From Pisaster brevispinus (taxonomy: Eukaryota; Echinodermata; Asteroidea; Forcipulatida; Asteriidae): a stretch of 64,000 bases of DNA. A model generated the notes under the pieces. The model was not told the origin of the DNA and made no database searches. It saw only the letters and a list, made by a program, of their open reading frames with translations. Where the stretch lies: positions 24,808,527-24,872,526 of the forward strand of contig JAMKCF010000004.1 in the NCBI GenBank assembly GCA_023634235.1, given 5' to 3'. The position numbers and the translations under genes are program-made. The stretch's first letter is position 1. Each line of letters opens with the position of its first letter. Below, piece by piece: positions 10,602 to 22,684 of the stretch.

Positions 10602-13090
10602 TTGGACAGCCATGTATACTCTCATTCTCAGAGATGGTGTTAGATAAAGATGCTCATTGCTCAGCTTATGCAGTTGATGCAGGCCGGGTGAAGATCTCGT
10701 AAGACCGACATCTCCCTCATATAAATGAAGCATTTGTGTCCAACTAGTTATCTGGTTGTCGTACTGCAGAAAATTGATAAAAACAAATACAAAGAATTAC
10801 ATTTGTTTGTTTGTTTCACGCTTCTTACATTTTTTTTTCTAGAGAGCATTCCATTGAATTAAGTAATGTTTTAGTCAACACTTATGACAAGATTTCTGGT
10901 CTTGTTATGGAAGCCCGAGTTCTCCCAATTGTTTCTGGTCGTCTTCATTAGGTGAGGGATGTCTCAGATGAAAAACAGCTTTCTCGCTGGGTCCAGTGGA
11001 TTAGGTATACAATATACTGGGGTATCACCAGAGGGAGAGCCATGTAGTTTGTACAGCTTTCGGTTGGGAGAAGCACCATCTGCAGTGTTCTCCACAGACC
11101 TTTTTTTTGGGAGGGCGGCATGACGTCATCAAAATGGCGCCCGTAGATATGACGTCATCAAAATGGCGCCCGTTGGTATATGACGTCATCGGACGTGAAA
11201 GCAAAAAACATTTGAGATATTCCTTTTCGTAAAAATAATGTTATTAACCCCCTAGCCCCGACACTATCTAAGGAGAATGACTGACATCTATTTCGGTCCA
11301 AACAACCTCATTGTATAACTACTACAACTAATTCAAACCTACAATTTGTTATACATTTTGCTTTGGGCGCCGCGCCGAAAACATACACACAGGATATGCC
11401 GCACAGTGTGGGGTTTTATTATTTTTAGAAAGCTGGCTATGCGTTGTAAAGAAACGTTTAAAAAATTGCATTTTTGGACGATCTTATCCCCTAATTTCTG
11501 CCCTAAATAATACTTTTTCCATCAACAATCATTTTCATGGATTCATTTTTTTAGGATCGGTTGTTTAGAACTTCGTTTGGAATAAAATCATTGAGATTAA
11601 TTCAACGACCGGTCGACAACGCAAGTTGAGGAAATTCCAATCTGCAGGCGTGCGGCAATTCTTTACTTGGCCCGTAAACGTGTACTGCGTTGGAGACTAG
11701 CCAAGCTCTCTTATGAATATGGTAATTACAGCGGCCATCAACGGCCAATCACAGCGTGCGGAATGCTGGTTAGCTTGGACTTTGGACCCTGCTGTTGCAG
11801 ACTACATGTATACACGTTGTGGGGCCCGGGCCGATGCACGTGTGGTGGACACTCGGCAGGCAGTGGTTACATGTATGTGCGTCGTGCATCGTGCATCGTG
11901 CATCGTGCATAGTATACGTTGTATACTGAAATGAACGATCGCAATTCAATGCTGCGGTTTAGAAGTTGGCCATGGCTCGTCGGCTACTCGTTTGATCGTA
12001 TTAAGTGAGGGCGAAAAATAGTCTGTGTGTGAAGGAAGCTTCGGCTCTGCCATTTAAGTTGCTTTCGTTCCGTGATTTGTCATTTTTTGGCAGGGCGGCC
12101 AATTATTTTAGCAGGGCGGCCACTTCTTTGGCAGGGCGGCCTTAAACTTTGGGAGGGCGGCCCGCCCTCCCAAAACCTATGTGTGGAGAACACTGCATCT
12201 GACACCAAGGCATGGACTTATCAGGCCAGCTCTGAGTGATATGCATGGATACAGTTGATCACTGGACACCCCTGTAGTAGCATAGTATGGGACAGGGACA
12301 TGTAATGAACTGAATAAACCTCTGACCATAAAGACCAAAACATGTGATGCCTCTGTCGGCTCCTTCACTCCCCTACAGTGTCGCTCAAAACTTAAAACCT
12401 CATTGTAGATATCCCCAAACTGGACATCATACACAAGAACAGATTTTACTTTCATCTCATCAAATAAAACTGCCACATTCTTTTCTTCCTCTGGGCAGGA
12501 ATCTAATTTGTAATCAATGAACATTCTCTCCAGCATTGATGAACTAAAACCAGTGGTTGCCTCTGCAAAATGGCTGTATGGGAAGAGGGTATTGGGGCGG
12601 GGTAGCCTGATAAATCCTGACTCGTAGCAAATAATATGAAGAAGCTGACTTTGATTGTAGTGCAATGCATAAACGGATCACCACCGGATGCCATCGCATT
12701 TGCTTCACCTTCTTCATGGCTTCCAGTTGCTGGTCTTTAACAGCGGTGCAGGTGTGCCCTCAGGGAGCAGTGATGACATTTGTGTATGGACACTCTCAAA
12801 GACTTTCTTTAGAGCAAAATCTTCACTGATGCCCTCAGACCTGATAATGGATGATATCTTTTCTGTCAGGGCAGCATTCCTTCACTTCAGGGAACATCGC
12901 TCACTCTGAAGACCCCCTACCTTTTGAATGAGTTGGGTTGGTGTCATGCTTCTGTTGTGCATCATACTTGATGGAGACACTGTCTTGCATCCTTTTACTT
13001 TTAGCCGACCAGACATACCAGCCAAGTCACTTCGGTGAACTTTGCACACAGGACATCGATTGCTTGATAAATCTTGCAGCAACAAGTGGC
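10602..13090 (-). pseudogene. P-element/THAP9-type transposase relic
   Basis: Pieces in order from about 13085 down: a Cys-rich segment (SNRCPVCKVHRSDLAGM); KQMRWHPVVIRLCIALQSKS (about 12700-12640); SGFIRLPRPNTLFPYSHFAE (about 12610-12555); the RNase-H-like strand VAVLFDEMKVKSVLVYD (about 12480-12430); HVLVFMVRGLFSS and TTGVSSDQLYP; then LVSDGASPNRKLYKLHG (across the insertion, to about 11020) with PHLMKTT (about 10950); and a separate exon, 10763-10602, with consensus acceptor and donor, holding LHLYEGDVG..HLYLTPSLRMRVYMAVQ from the GTP-binding insertion region. These motifs match P-element/THAP9 transposases. I found no THAP zinc finger and no C-terminal end. The coding sequence is split by a MITE (11083-12195) and has further frame breaks around 12700-12880, so it is dead. 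Confidence 0.8.
11083..12195. mobile_element. 1.1-kb MITE with hAT-like ends, nested in the P-type transposase
   Basis: Starts 'cagtgttctccacagacc', ends with the inverted copy (..'gtggagaacactg'), then continues on both sides into 'gggagggcgg' runs, giving TIRs of about 35 bp with differences. The 6-bp target duplication CATCTG lies at 11077-11082 and 12196-12201. The left subterminal region has two copies of 'atgacgtcatcaaaatggcg' and a third 'atgacgtcatcgg'; the right has three 'gcagggcggcc' words and a near-palindrome of 'gggagggcgg'. There is a short (GTGCATC)n run near 11883. No transposase is encoded. Deleting the element and one duplication restores the host frame (..LVSDGASPN..), which fixes the boundaries. 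Confidence 0.85.
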
Positions 13091-13099
13091 GCCGTTAAT

Positions 13100-16000
13100 G
13101 GTATGCTGCCCTGCATGAAAACATCTTGCGGCGTGATATCTAAGGGGACTTGGCCCTAGGGTCCACTCTTAATGGTGACCAGTGACCCAAAATCTGTATT
13201 TCTTACACAGACTGCTCTGGCTGAAATAATTGTACAAAGCTTCTCACAATCAGAAGCATTTAATGGACTCAGGGGTCAAGACGAAACGAACAAAATTCCG
13301 TCTCAACATCCACCCCTGCCATAGAATATTTCTAAGAAAAAATCACCAAAAGCGGTCAACAAAACAACTGGGTCGGCATCCAAATTCATCTTCATTATTC
13401 GTAGACGATCTTCCGTGAACCAAGTGTTCAACCCACTCCTCCTTGCTTCAGCCTCATGCACCCCAAGCTTCTTGATGATATCGGCACAGATGGGTCACTG
13501 CAGAAGACACATTGTTTTGACCCAAACTGAAATAGTGAAATAGTGCAGGTTGCAGACTTTTTGTTGCGCAGACCAAATTTCTTCCACCATTGAAGAAGTT
13601 GGGCTTAACACCATTTACAGATGAATGGTGGATACATGGTGTCATCCTCATCATCGGCCAAAACCAAACTAAAAGCCAACTGAATCTGCTGGGAATATTT
13701 TAATCTAGGAATAGGCTTACAGCCTACAACAATGGCACGCTTCTCTCCACACAACCGAAACAATTTACTGCAAACACTCACTATGAGATGCCATGGCAGA
13801 AAATATCTGCAAAGTAAATAAATATTACAGAAAACTAAAAATAAGAAAGCAATTTGACTATTTGTTTCGTGTGGTTTTTTAATGCTGTTTGGAAACCGTT
13901 TTCAAAAATGCAGTTTTTATTACGTTCATTCTTGCCAAATTTAGCACAGGTGTAAAAAGAATTACCAAGAGCTGAAAGTGTTTTGTGAGCAACATAAATT
14001 TATATATACAAACCTCTTTACCCCAATATAGGCCTACTTGAATGTGTATGAGCAGGTCCGTTCGCCATATAAAATGATACCAACAGGGTGTTAAAAGGGA
14101 CAATTCACCTGTTCTGCCCAGCACATTCTTCACCATTTGGCCACCGAGATCACACATTCCCTTCCCATGGTTTCTTGTCCCTTGCCCCCTTGCCCCAACA
14201 GACCTCAGTAATTTGACCATAAAGACCACCATGTTATTGACCAAAATTACCACAATAAATTTATAGTTTTTATGGTTTTTACATAATTCAACAATTCGGC
14301 CAGCACCAGTGACACAAACATAATATTTTTCGTAGTGTTTCATTATTATGGAATATGGATAAGTTGGCATGAAATCATAAGATAATGAAAATATGACAAA
14401 CATAAAAATGTCACTACTTACATTAGCAACTGTAAAAGATTCTTTCTTCGGAAGTGTTTTGGATAGACTGCACAGTGGTTGATAAACTGAATTTGGAAAA
14501 TTTTGCATTTGCTGCTGTAGACCATTGACACAGTCATTTCTTACTGGGCGTATTTGTTTCCCAAGTTCAATATTTCCAATTGAAATTTTGACGTGCCCTA
14601 TTTAAACTTGTTACAACTCTGGTGATTATCAGAAAATAATTAAATAAATTTGAAATAAAAGCTTTCTCATTGAAAGTTTTTGATTGAACATTCTTCTAAT
14701 CGATTGAGCCTAGGAATAAACTGCAAAAGATTTATCCGTAGTCTCGATCAGGCTGGGCCTCGATCATGTATGAATATTCATATTTGGTACATTGATGCAG
14801 TAATCTACAAAATCTGACTTAAATTTAGTTTAAATCTTATTTCTGTCGAACTGAAAGTCGACAGAAATAAGCATTATGCCATTAGTGGTGATTTCTCTCA
14901 AAACTTAATTCAGCTCTTGTTTCCAGTTTGCCCAATAGTCTAATTATGACAATTAAACACCTTTTTATTTGTGGCCTAAGCAGAAAAAAATATAGATTTT
15001 GTTGTAACTTAAAGGGAAATGTTTTTTAACGTAGAGTCTCACTATCCATGCCCTGATATTGGTCAACATTTATCGCTGCTATTTTACACAAATACCAACC
15101 TTAATGAGCTCTTAGTGTGTCAGTCTTGTATTGTTCTGCACCTAAAATAGGATTGGCTTGCTGAGCTAGTACCGGACGCTTCTTAAAGTAGAGGAATGAC
15201 AGCTATTTCACATCTCTTCTGTTTCTTTGAACTGCAAGATCTGAGTGAAATCACATTCAAAGGAATCAAATAAGTTAATTGTCAAAACATATTAATAAAT
15301 GTAGAAAAATTAACTGAAGACTTCTACAAAGTCTATTGCTGGGTCTAGGGAATTACGGTCGGGTCTCAACAACTTGCCGAAGGTATTCATATGCCACGAA
15401 AACTGACTTCTTAAGAGCAAACAAGGTTTGTCAATATGGCTTGTGAAGATAACCTGCATGTTTGGACAAACAGTTGCCACAATTCAATGTACATGTTTTG
15501 CTAAGTTGTAATCATCTTTAAAAAAATACATAACATGTACAATAAAATTTTTAAGTTATAAATCTCCCTTAAACAACAGATTGTTCAGTTCATATTAGGT
15601 TTTATAATTGATGGTTGCATTACTTATTTGTGGGTTTGTTGAGGGTTTATAGCTCTGCATACTAATTGTGATCGGTAGCTGTTGTTGGTGCTGAGATGAA
15701 TGCACCCAATCAGCTTCATACGGGGACAAAACATGAACATTTACTAAATATGTCATAACTGTTTTGGTCATTATTTTTTGGTAATGATACAATTATGGTT
15801 GAGTAAACAATGGGATAAGTGCACTATACCTAAATTGAATACTGAAGTACTTTATTAAACTGAGTATTTACACCACGTAAATAGCATCCTTCATGTGCAT
15901 TGTAAAATTTAAAATGCACTTAAACACTTAAAGGCAAACTGTAAAAGACAATGTGCACTGAAGTAAATGCATACATGTATAAAAGTCAGAAACAAATAGC

Positions 16001-16600
16001 TACCCCAATGAGTGTATACAAGAAATCTTTTGTAATCTCTTAAAGTGGGCATTTCATGTCTTTACTTGATAAATGTCAAACAAGAACAGTAAGAAATTGA
16101 AACAAATTGTGCTGGTCAGTTTTTCGTCTGTTTTATATCCAATATGGCCTTCATATTTACATACATCAGGCATGCAGCTACAGTTTGTCAAAAAATGATG
16201 AAAGTGCCATGAACAGTAAGAATCAATGTGTACACTGTTTTTAAGTCTCCAATTAAAAAAGAAAGCAAAATCAGCTGATCTGCTGAAAAGTTGCGTCATG
16301 CCTGTCATGTGTGTTACTGTATCTACATCTTTACTGCCCAAATAAAACTATGTTTTTGAACTGAAAGCTCCTTTGGCATTAAGGTGCTTAGTAGATGTGT
16401 AGAATATCAGAAAAATTAATTAATTCAATAAATGGTCTAAAAATTATATTTGAATTTTATTGTTTTGTTTCTTTATTGGAGTTAAAACGATTCCAAAAAG
16501 GTTGCAGCTTCAAAACATTATGCACATGGGAGCAGTCAAGTGTTTTGTTTTCCAGATCCTGAACTAAAACTTGTCACATGAGTGTTGCCATTTAATCACT
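13100..16600. other. Spacer with no recognised gene
   Basis: AT-rich, no recognisable domain. The longest open frame (13879-14508, minus, 209 codons) shows no family motif and has a composition expected of chance AT-rich sequence. Weak coding traces may extend from the P-type relic up to about 13.5 kb, but I cannot align them. Confidence 0.45.
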
Positions 16601-16617
16601 TTCACTGGTATACAACC

Positions 16618-19085
16618 TCAAGCTATTTTTTCTCTCGCAGAAATATCTGAAGATGTGTCCAACTCCAACATGTCCAACAAACCAGCAACATCATTAGTTG
16701 ACTGGACACTTTGGTCATACACAATGGTTTTTACAATGTTCCATACTTCCAAGGCGATTTCCTTGCATGCAAATATGTATCGCTCACAAAACTCACTGAA
16801 GGGAAAAATAATGTGACACTCATTGACTATTTCTGTTAGTGTCAAGTCGGAAAGTCCACATGCTATATCTTGACTTGTATACAAGTGGTCACTACTGTCT
16901 GTCAGTAATGTTTCTTTGTATTCTTGCAGCTTGCACTTTAGTTCGGAAACATTGCTGTCTGTCACAGTAACAACTTGGCATTCAGCTGATCCTAGCCCAT
17001 GCAGCATGATACTGTATCTGCTGTTCAGCATGTGATGGTTCAGCTGAGCATGTGTTTTCATCACATGAACATGTTTTTGAACAAATGTCACAGCAGTTGT
17101 GTTTAACTATGACTCTTTCATCACCACTAGATGGGAAGTTGTTCTTGATGGTTAGCCGTCTACATTTTCTTCTTTCATGAATGCTTTCATGCCCTCACTA
17201 GGTTTCAAACCAGCGCTAGCACCGGAATAGTTCACAAGGAGTGCCACACTCTGGGTGCCATCACGACCTGCCCGCCCACTCAACTGCATTAGGTCATCTA
17301 ATTCTGTTTGGGTGACCTACCAATATAACATTATGAAGCCCAGGCACATCAATTCCAAGGCCAAATGCAATGGTGGCAAACATTACTCAAACCTTGCCGT
17401 CCTCTTTAGCAAAGCTATGAATAATTTTCCTTTGAACATCTCCTTGAGTGTTAGTATGGTACATATCGAAAAATGCATGGGACTCCTTTCGAAGAAGAGA
17501 GCAGAATAAGGAGTGTAGTTCACTGACATTCTTCCGTGACTGACAGTACAATATTACTCTCTCTGTCGAACGGCCCTTCTCCGAAATCTCATCCGCAATC
17601 CATTTGAAGATGGCTTCAAAGTTCTTGTCAGCTGTCTTGACAACCACATACTTGATGTTATGACGTTCAGGACTAACTTCTATTAAGCTGTAGTTCCTCA
17701 GCCCCAAACTGTCAACAACTGTATGCCTCACTGTGGTTGTTGCAGTTGCTGTCATCGCTACAACACACGTTGATAGGTTCAAGATGGAGCATAACTCTCC
17801 TAACTGACGATAGCACTTCCGAAATACTGAACTCTGGCTTGATGAATAACCCCTGTGAATTATGACAAAAGAATATTATGATAATTTTTAAAATGTGGAT
17901 TATCCATCAGTTTTTATAATACAAGCTGTTGGCTTTTACAGTAGGATTTGAAACTATTATTAGTGGAAATACAATTACAATGTAGTGATCTTTGCAATAA
18001 CATCATGGAGACAATCTAGCTCTCTTTGTAGTGGTTTTAAATCAAAAACATCACTTCCATGATATTGCTGCAAACCATTACAAGTATTTTAAAAAGTTGG
18101 GTGAAAAAAGACATTGTAATGCTTGAATGTCACTTTAACTCTTACTTCTTTTTTAATTTTTTATTTATATATTGTTTTGGACATAAAGGAATAACCCTCT
18201 AAGCTCTTAAGTAGGCACTCCTATATTGTATTCAATTGGTAAATGCAACAATAAAAGCAGCCACGGAACAACTCTTTGAAAAACAACACTGACTCCTGAG
18301 TGATGAATAGAACATCCATTATTGTTTAGACACCATGTCTACCTAGTTAGCCAAGAAACCATGACAAAACTTGAAAAAATACATGTACATTTCTTATGCT
18401 GTTGATAACTTCCCATAAGTGTGTATTTGGCTTTCATGTTATCTACATGACAAACAAAACACCTTACTTACCCCCCACCCCTTTGCGATTTATATTTATG
18501 TGGCAATCACATTTTGCTTAGGCTAGCCATGTTTGCTACAGTACACTTCTTAAGATCAATCTTAGGTGTTTGTGAAACCAGGCTTTTGCAGATCAGTTGG
18601 AATAGGTTTTGTTGAATAATGTTATTTGATTTTGTTCTGCAAATTATGCCTAGGAATGGCCCAATGTAATATTTTATAAAAGGTACATACCATTTCGATA
18701 CGCAATGACTTTCATCAACTAACAATCCACAGCATCTGTTTTTGACCAATAGCAGTAGTTCCTTCCCTTTGCTTGAGCAAAGACTTTCTTGACTGGCAAA
18801 CAAGATCAAGTGCTTAGGCGATTGTTCCAAAACATGGTCTGGGATATCCGAAGTAATATCAGCAGCCTCCAGACCAAGTTTGCAAACTCGGTTTAACAAA
18901 AAGTCCACAACAACTGTGGAAGCTTGGGAGATCAAGCTTTTTCCAAACCTGGTTGGTAAATTTATAAATATATCGTTACCCTGGGTGAATTGCCGGAGAG
19001 CGTTAACTTGTTGGCTTTTAAACTTGTCAAGACCTAACATTCTTGCAGCATAATCAATAGCTTCATCTACTCTGTCGGTCGCCAT
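16618..19085 (-). pseudogene. RecQ-like DNA helicase relic
   Basis: Exon 1 (19085-18691) starts MATDRVDEAIDYAARMLGLD and holds motif 0 (FKSQQVNALRQF), a changed motif I (LPTRFGKSL) and motif II (LLVDESHCVSKW, with DESH instead of DEAH). A consensus donor ends it in phase 2. Exon 2 starts at 17852 (GYSSSQSSVFRK) and continues the frame through motif III (VVAMTATATTTVRH) and ERVILYCQSRKNV. An in-frame TGA (17387-17389) then cuts FATIAFGLGIDVPGLHNV off from the rest, and a frameshift follows near 17310 before motif VI (QLSGRAGRDGTQSVALL). A Cys cluster (CCDICSKTCSCDENTC) lies near 17080-17040 and a tail to 16618. Working RecQ proteins unwind DNA with ATP in the 3'-5' direction. I recall this short form with a Cys cluster as a multi-copy family in echinoderms and cnidarians, possibly transposon-borne. 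Confidence 0.8.
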
Positions 19086-19267
19086 TTTTGTGTTTGCACG
19101 ATCGACGCGTTGGTCGCCGTTATGTACATTGTACAATGGATGCCTAGCTGTTTCTGGTTGTTGCACACCAAAGATGACAGATACCAGACTGGGATAAATT
19201 ATGCTAATACTGCTACGTCAGAGTTATGCAGGCCCCGCAGTGACATGGTTGGAATGTGCTTGGAATT

Positions 19268-20236
19268 TCACGAGCAAATCATGCACACGTGGGGCGGTTC
19301 GTGGGCTAAGTCAGGTGTTCGTGGTGGGCGCTGTTGGTAAGTTGAATGAGCGGGTCGGCCGCGCTGTGTGTGAAAGGTAAATGAGAAGCGTCTTGCACCA
19401 AGACTAACATCAGACAGGCTGTCCAGCCATCCATACTTGAACCCAAAGTGGTCCCCCATGTCAACAAGGAGCGCCTGGTAGATAAGGGAGTCCAGATGGC
19501 AAGCAACAATCTCTCTCCGTTTCTTCTCAAATGATCATAAATTTTCAAATTCTCTCAAATAGCTGGTATAGTCCGTCAAGGCAAGTGGTTCCCTTTTCTT
19601 CCAGGTTTTGCACTTAAGTTCACGATTTCCTAGGGTTTCTTGGGTAATTACATAATCTGTGGCCAATCAGTTGTTCGTTTTAGGTGATAGGGTTTCACTT
19701 CCTTGTGAGACTCTGGTGCTGCTCCTGGAGCATTGGTCTGATTGACTGAGACTCTTCCTGATGTTTGGTATGGCAGTATGTGTTAATGCCGCTTGAAGTT
19801 ATCTTTTCTCTTATCCTGTACATGTACCTGCACCTTCTGAAGGTGTGTTTCTATTGTCGCCACAGACCTTGTTTGGTAGTGAAAATCAGCCAGCTCATAA
19901 AGCATTCCAACCCCATTTTCTGCAACAGGAAATAAAACAGAAAATAAATTCAGTTAATAATTCTCTCTAAACCTCAGAGGAAGTTTGCGCTCTGGGGAAC
20001 CCAGTTGGAACCTCCCTCTCATTCTTGTTACCTGCACAATTCTTGTTCGGGTCATTCATGCCAACCTGGGTCCTAGCTCTATGCTCTGATAATGGTTGGG
20101 CACTCATTTCTGACTCTCCACTAACTCCCCTCCTACTCTCAATTATGATCTCCCAACTCTTAATCAACTCGGGAACCTGTATTGGTTCCTCATCTACTTG
20201 GATCTCTGCCAGCTGTTGAGGCCTGAACACCCCCAC
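19268..20236 (-). pseudogene. Unassigned coding-like relic
   Basis: Minus-strand frames read KCKTWKKREPLALTDY, LREFENL, a stop, then FEKKRREIVACHLDSLIYQA and LLVDMGDHFGFKYGWLDSL (about 19610-19400). An upstream piece (20236-19967) reads PQQLAEIQVDEEPIQVPELI. The amino-acid mix is protein-like rather than random AT-rich sequence, but I cannot name a family. It may belong to a mobile element next to the RecQ relic. No convincing splice pair joins the pieces. Confidence 0.3.
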
Positions 20237-20239
20237 CCC

Positions 20240-22680
20240 ACCCCCTTTTTTGCAATGTGCATTACAAATCTGGAGCTGTTACACTTGTAAAGCTAATTTT
20301 CATCTTTCAGTTGTCCATTTTGAAATTTTTCATTTCGCTTGTTTTCTTGTTTTGTAGAAGGGAAGTATTTCTATTGCCCTGAGGGGCTTATTGCATGAGA
20401 CAAAAACCAATGTTCATGCAAGCTCCTTTTTACCTCATGTTTCACTGTAACTTAGGTGGCCTGGCCTTTCAGATTGATCTTTGATTTGTCAATGATGTGC
20501 ATATTAATATTGATTGAGAACAATCAAGTGCTTAATTGAGTTAGCCTGGTTTTTTAAAACTATACTTTATCCATGGTGGGTTTTTTTTTTTTTTTTTTTG
20601 GGGGGGGGGGTCAAACTATCTAGGAAATGTGTAGATGATCAGATGCAGTTACAAACCGCAATGTATTTAAAAAAAAAATCTTTCCTGAAAACATGTACAG
20701 TAAAGTAGTTCTAAGAGAGTAAAAGTGAAAGCTCAAACTCTGGATATTCTTCATGCTTGTCAAAACCATTTCTTTATATCACTCAAGTGAGACAGCAATG
20801 ATGCTTGTTAAATGAATTGTGTGCACTAAAGTAGTAGTTTTATTGCAGCAATGGCTGAAAGTTTTTAATATGCAGTTGATTCCAAACTTATCATGTACAA
20901 TAAATAAAGTCCCCTCTATAATGATGTGGAAATCCTACTGCAATCCTTTGCCGCATAAAGCAATCCTATCCCATTACTCATGATTCAAATCACACAGTGT
21001 ATGCCTTGGCTATGTGGTCTCTCATGGTAGAGGTGCATCCACCAGTGAGAAGAGAAAGTGGGAGGGGAGGGGAACAAATGGAGCTTTGTTTGGTTGAGCG
21101 GTGAATTAAAACAAAAATAAGTCCTTGCAAATCTTATACTGGCAAACCCCAAAACCAAAATATGTGAGTTTAGAAATGATTTATTCATATTTGTTATGAC
21201 AATGTTATAGCATGCCACAGACAAAACAAAAAGAACAGAAAACTTTGAAGTAAATAAAAGTAAAAGAAAGATCAATAAAAAGATAGGTTTGCCCTTCAGT
21301 AACCAACCTTAAGTTGTGAACTACTTGAGTGATGTGGGATTATTAAGAAGTTAGTTGTACATGGTGCCCATTGTTGCAAACAGTTTATTTTGTCAACAAG
21401 AATTGAACCACTTTGAAAACTTCAATTTGCTGTGAGAGTGTCAGTTTTTAATCAGGCCCACAGTAATCCCAAAAGAAACAAATGTTTTCCTTGCAATCAG
21501 AACCAGGAGAAAACGTGTGGAAAATCTCTGAGCAAACATTGGAAACATGCAAGAATTAAAGTAACAAGGGTGATCCTTGCTGGTAAAAACCAGGCTGACC
21601 ATTTTGAAAAATCTCTAAGCGAACATTGGGAAAAGTGCAAAGATGAATATAGAATTCTGCCTGCAGTGACGTGAGTTACTGCCACTGAATTACCAAATGG
21701 TGTGAATGAATATGATGGATTTGGTTGTGACTTACTGGAGTGAACCAACTAAGCTCAGTACAGCTTTCTCAACTGAGATTGCAGATTCAAGGTCAAGACA
21801 GGAACTCCTTATTGAGACTAGGTGAGCAGTAATGAATAAGTAATCAAGAGGATACTGAGATGGATTCATTATTGATGAACCATCTGTTGCATCAAGAGAA
21901 GTTCTACTTTTTTGTGTCCATCATCTGCTGGCCACAAGTGGGAAAAGCTCACAGCCTTCCCGTTCGCTGTCATCCATCAGGTCCTGAAGGCAGCACTGCT
22001 CCTCAAAGGCTGGGCATCGTAGATGGTGTGGCATACTTTGGGGGTGATGTGCCACAATTGCTAGGTGTGGTCTTGCATTGTCCCACCTCTGTCTGTAGTC
22101 TATTGGGGGACTCAAGAGAACTCAATTATGTCAATGAACTGCAGGAGTTTTGAATGTGTCAGGAAGGATTTTCGTCTCGCACGCACTGTGAGTGTGACAG
22201 TGAACCAAGGAACTTTATTGTGTGAGAGCTGTTGATGGGTCCTGTGCTATCCGCCTATAATCCAGTGATGGAAATTAAAAGCCATAACTGCGGTGGTGCT
22301 TTAATTGCTCATGTTCGTGTCATATGCACATTATATACAGCTTTGAGTTGACCATTAGGTGTTTTGGGAACTTGCAAAATGGGCAAGCAACTCCAATTTA
22401 AAATTGCAGAAAACCTGTAGGCAAACAGGGCACCACTGCTTCTCCTGGAAGCAGAGGGGCGTAAACAATGTTCTCTAACCCATTTTTGCTTGTGTGATAT
22501 GCAGTGATATCTAGTCCAGGAGTGAGAGCACTAGCCTGAGCTTAATACAAACTCGCAGACTAAATATATCAGCTCACCGGCAGCGTTTATTAATTCATTT
22601 AAAAAAACATTAGTGAACAAGGAGAGGGAAAATGGTTTTGATGAGAGCTGTGCCCAAACCAGAAGAAAACAGCCAAGTTG
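20240..22680. other. Spacer with no recognised gene; poly-T/poly-G run
   Basis: No domain-bearing frame is visible. A run of about 20 T followed by 10 G lies at 20581-20610, probably a retroposed or low-complexity tract. The short open frames at 21.4-22.2 kb, on both strands, look like chance. Confidence 0.45.
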
Positions 22681-22684
22681 ATCT

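Noticed and set aside
13879..14508. Longest minus open frame in its area (209 codons)
   Set aside because: No domain motif, composition typical of AT-rich non-coding sequence, and no flanking splice logic.
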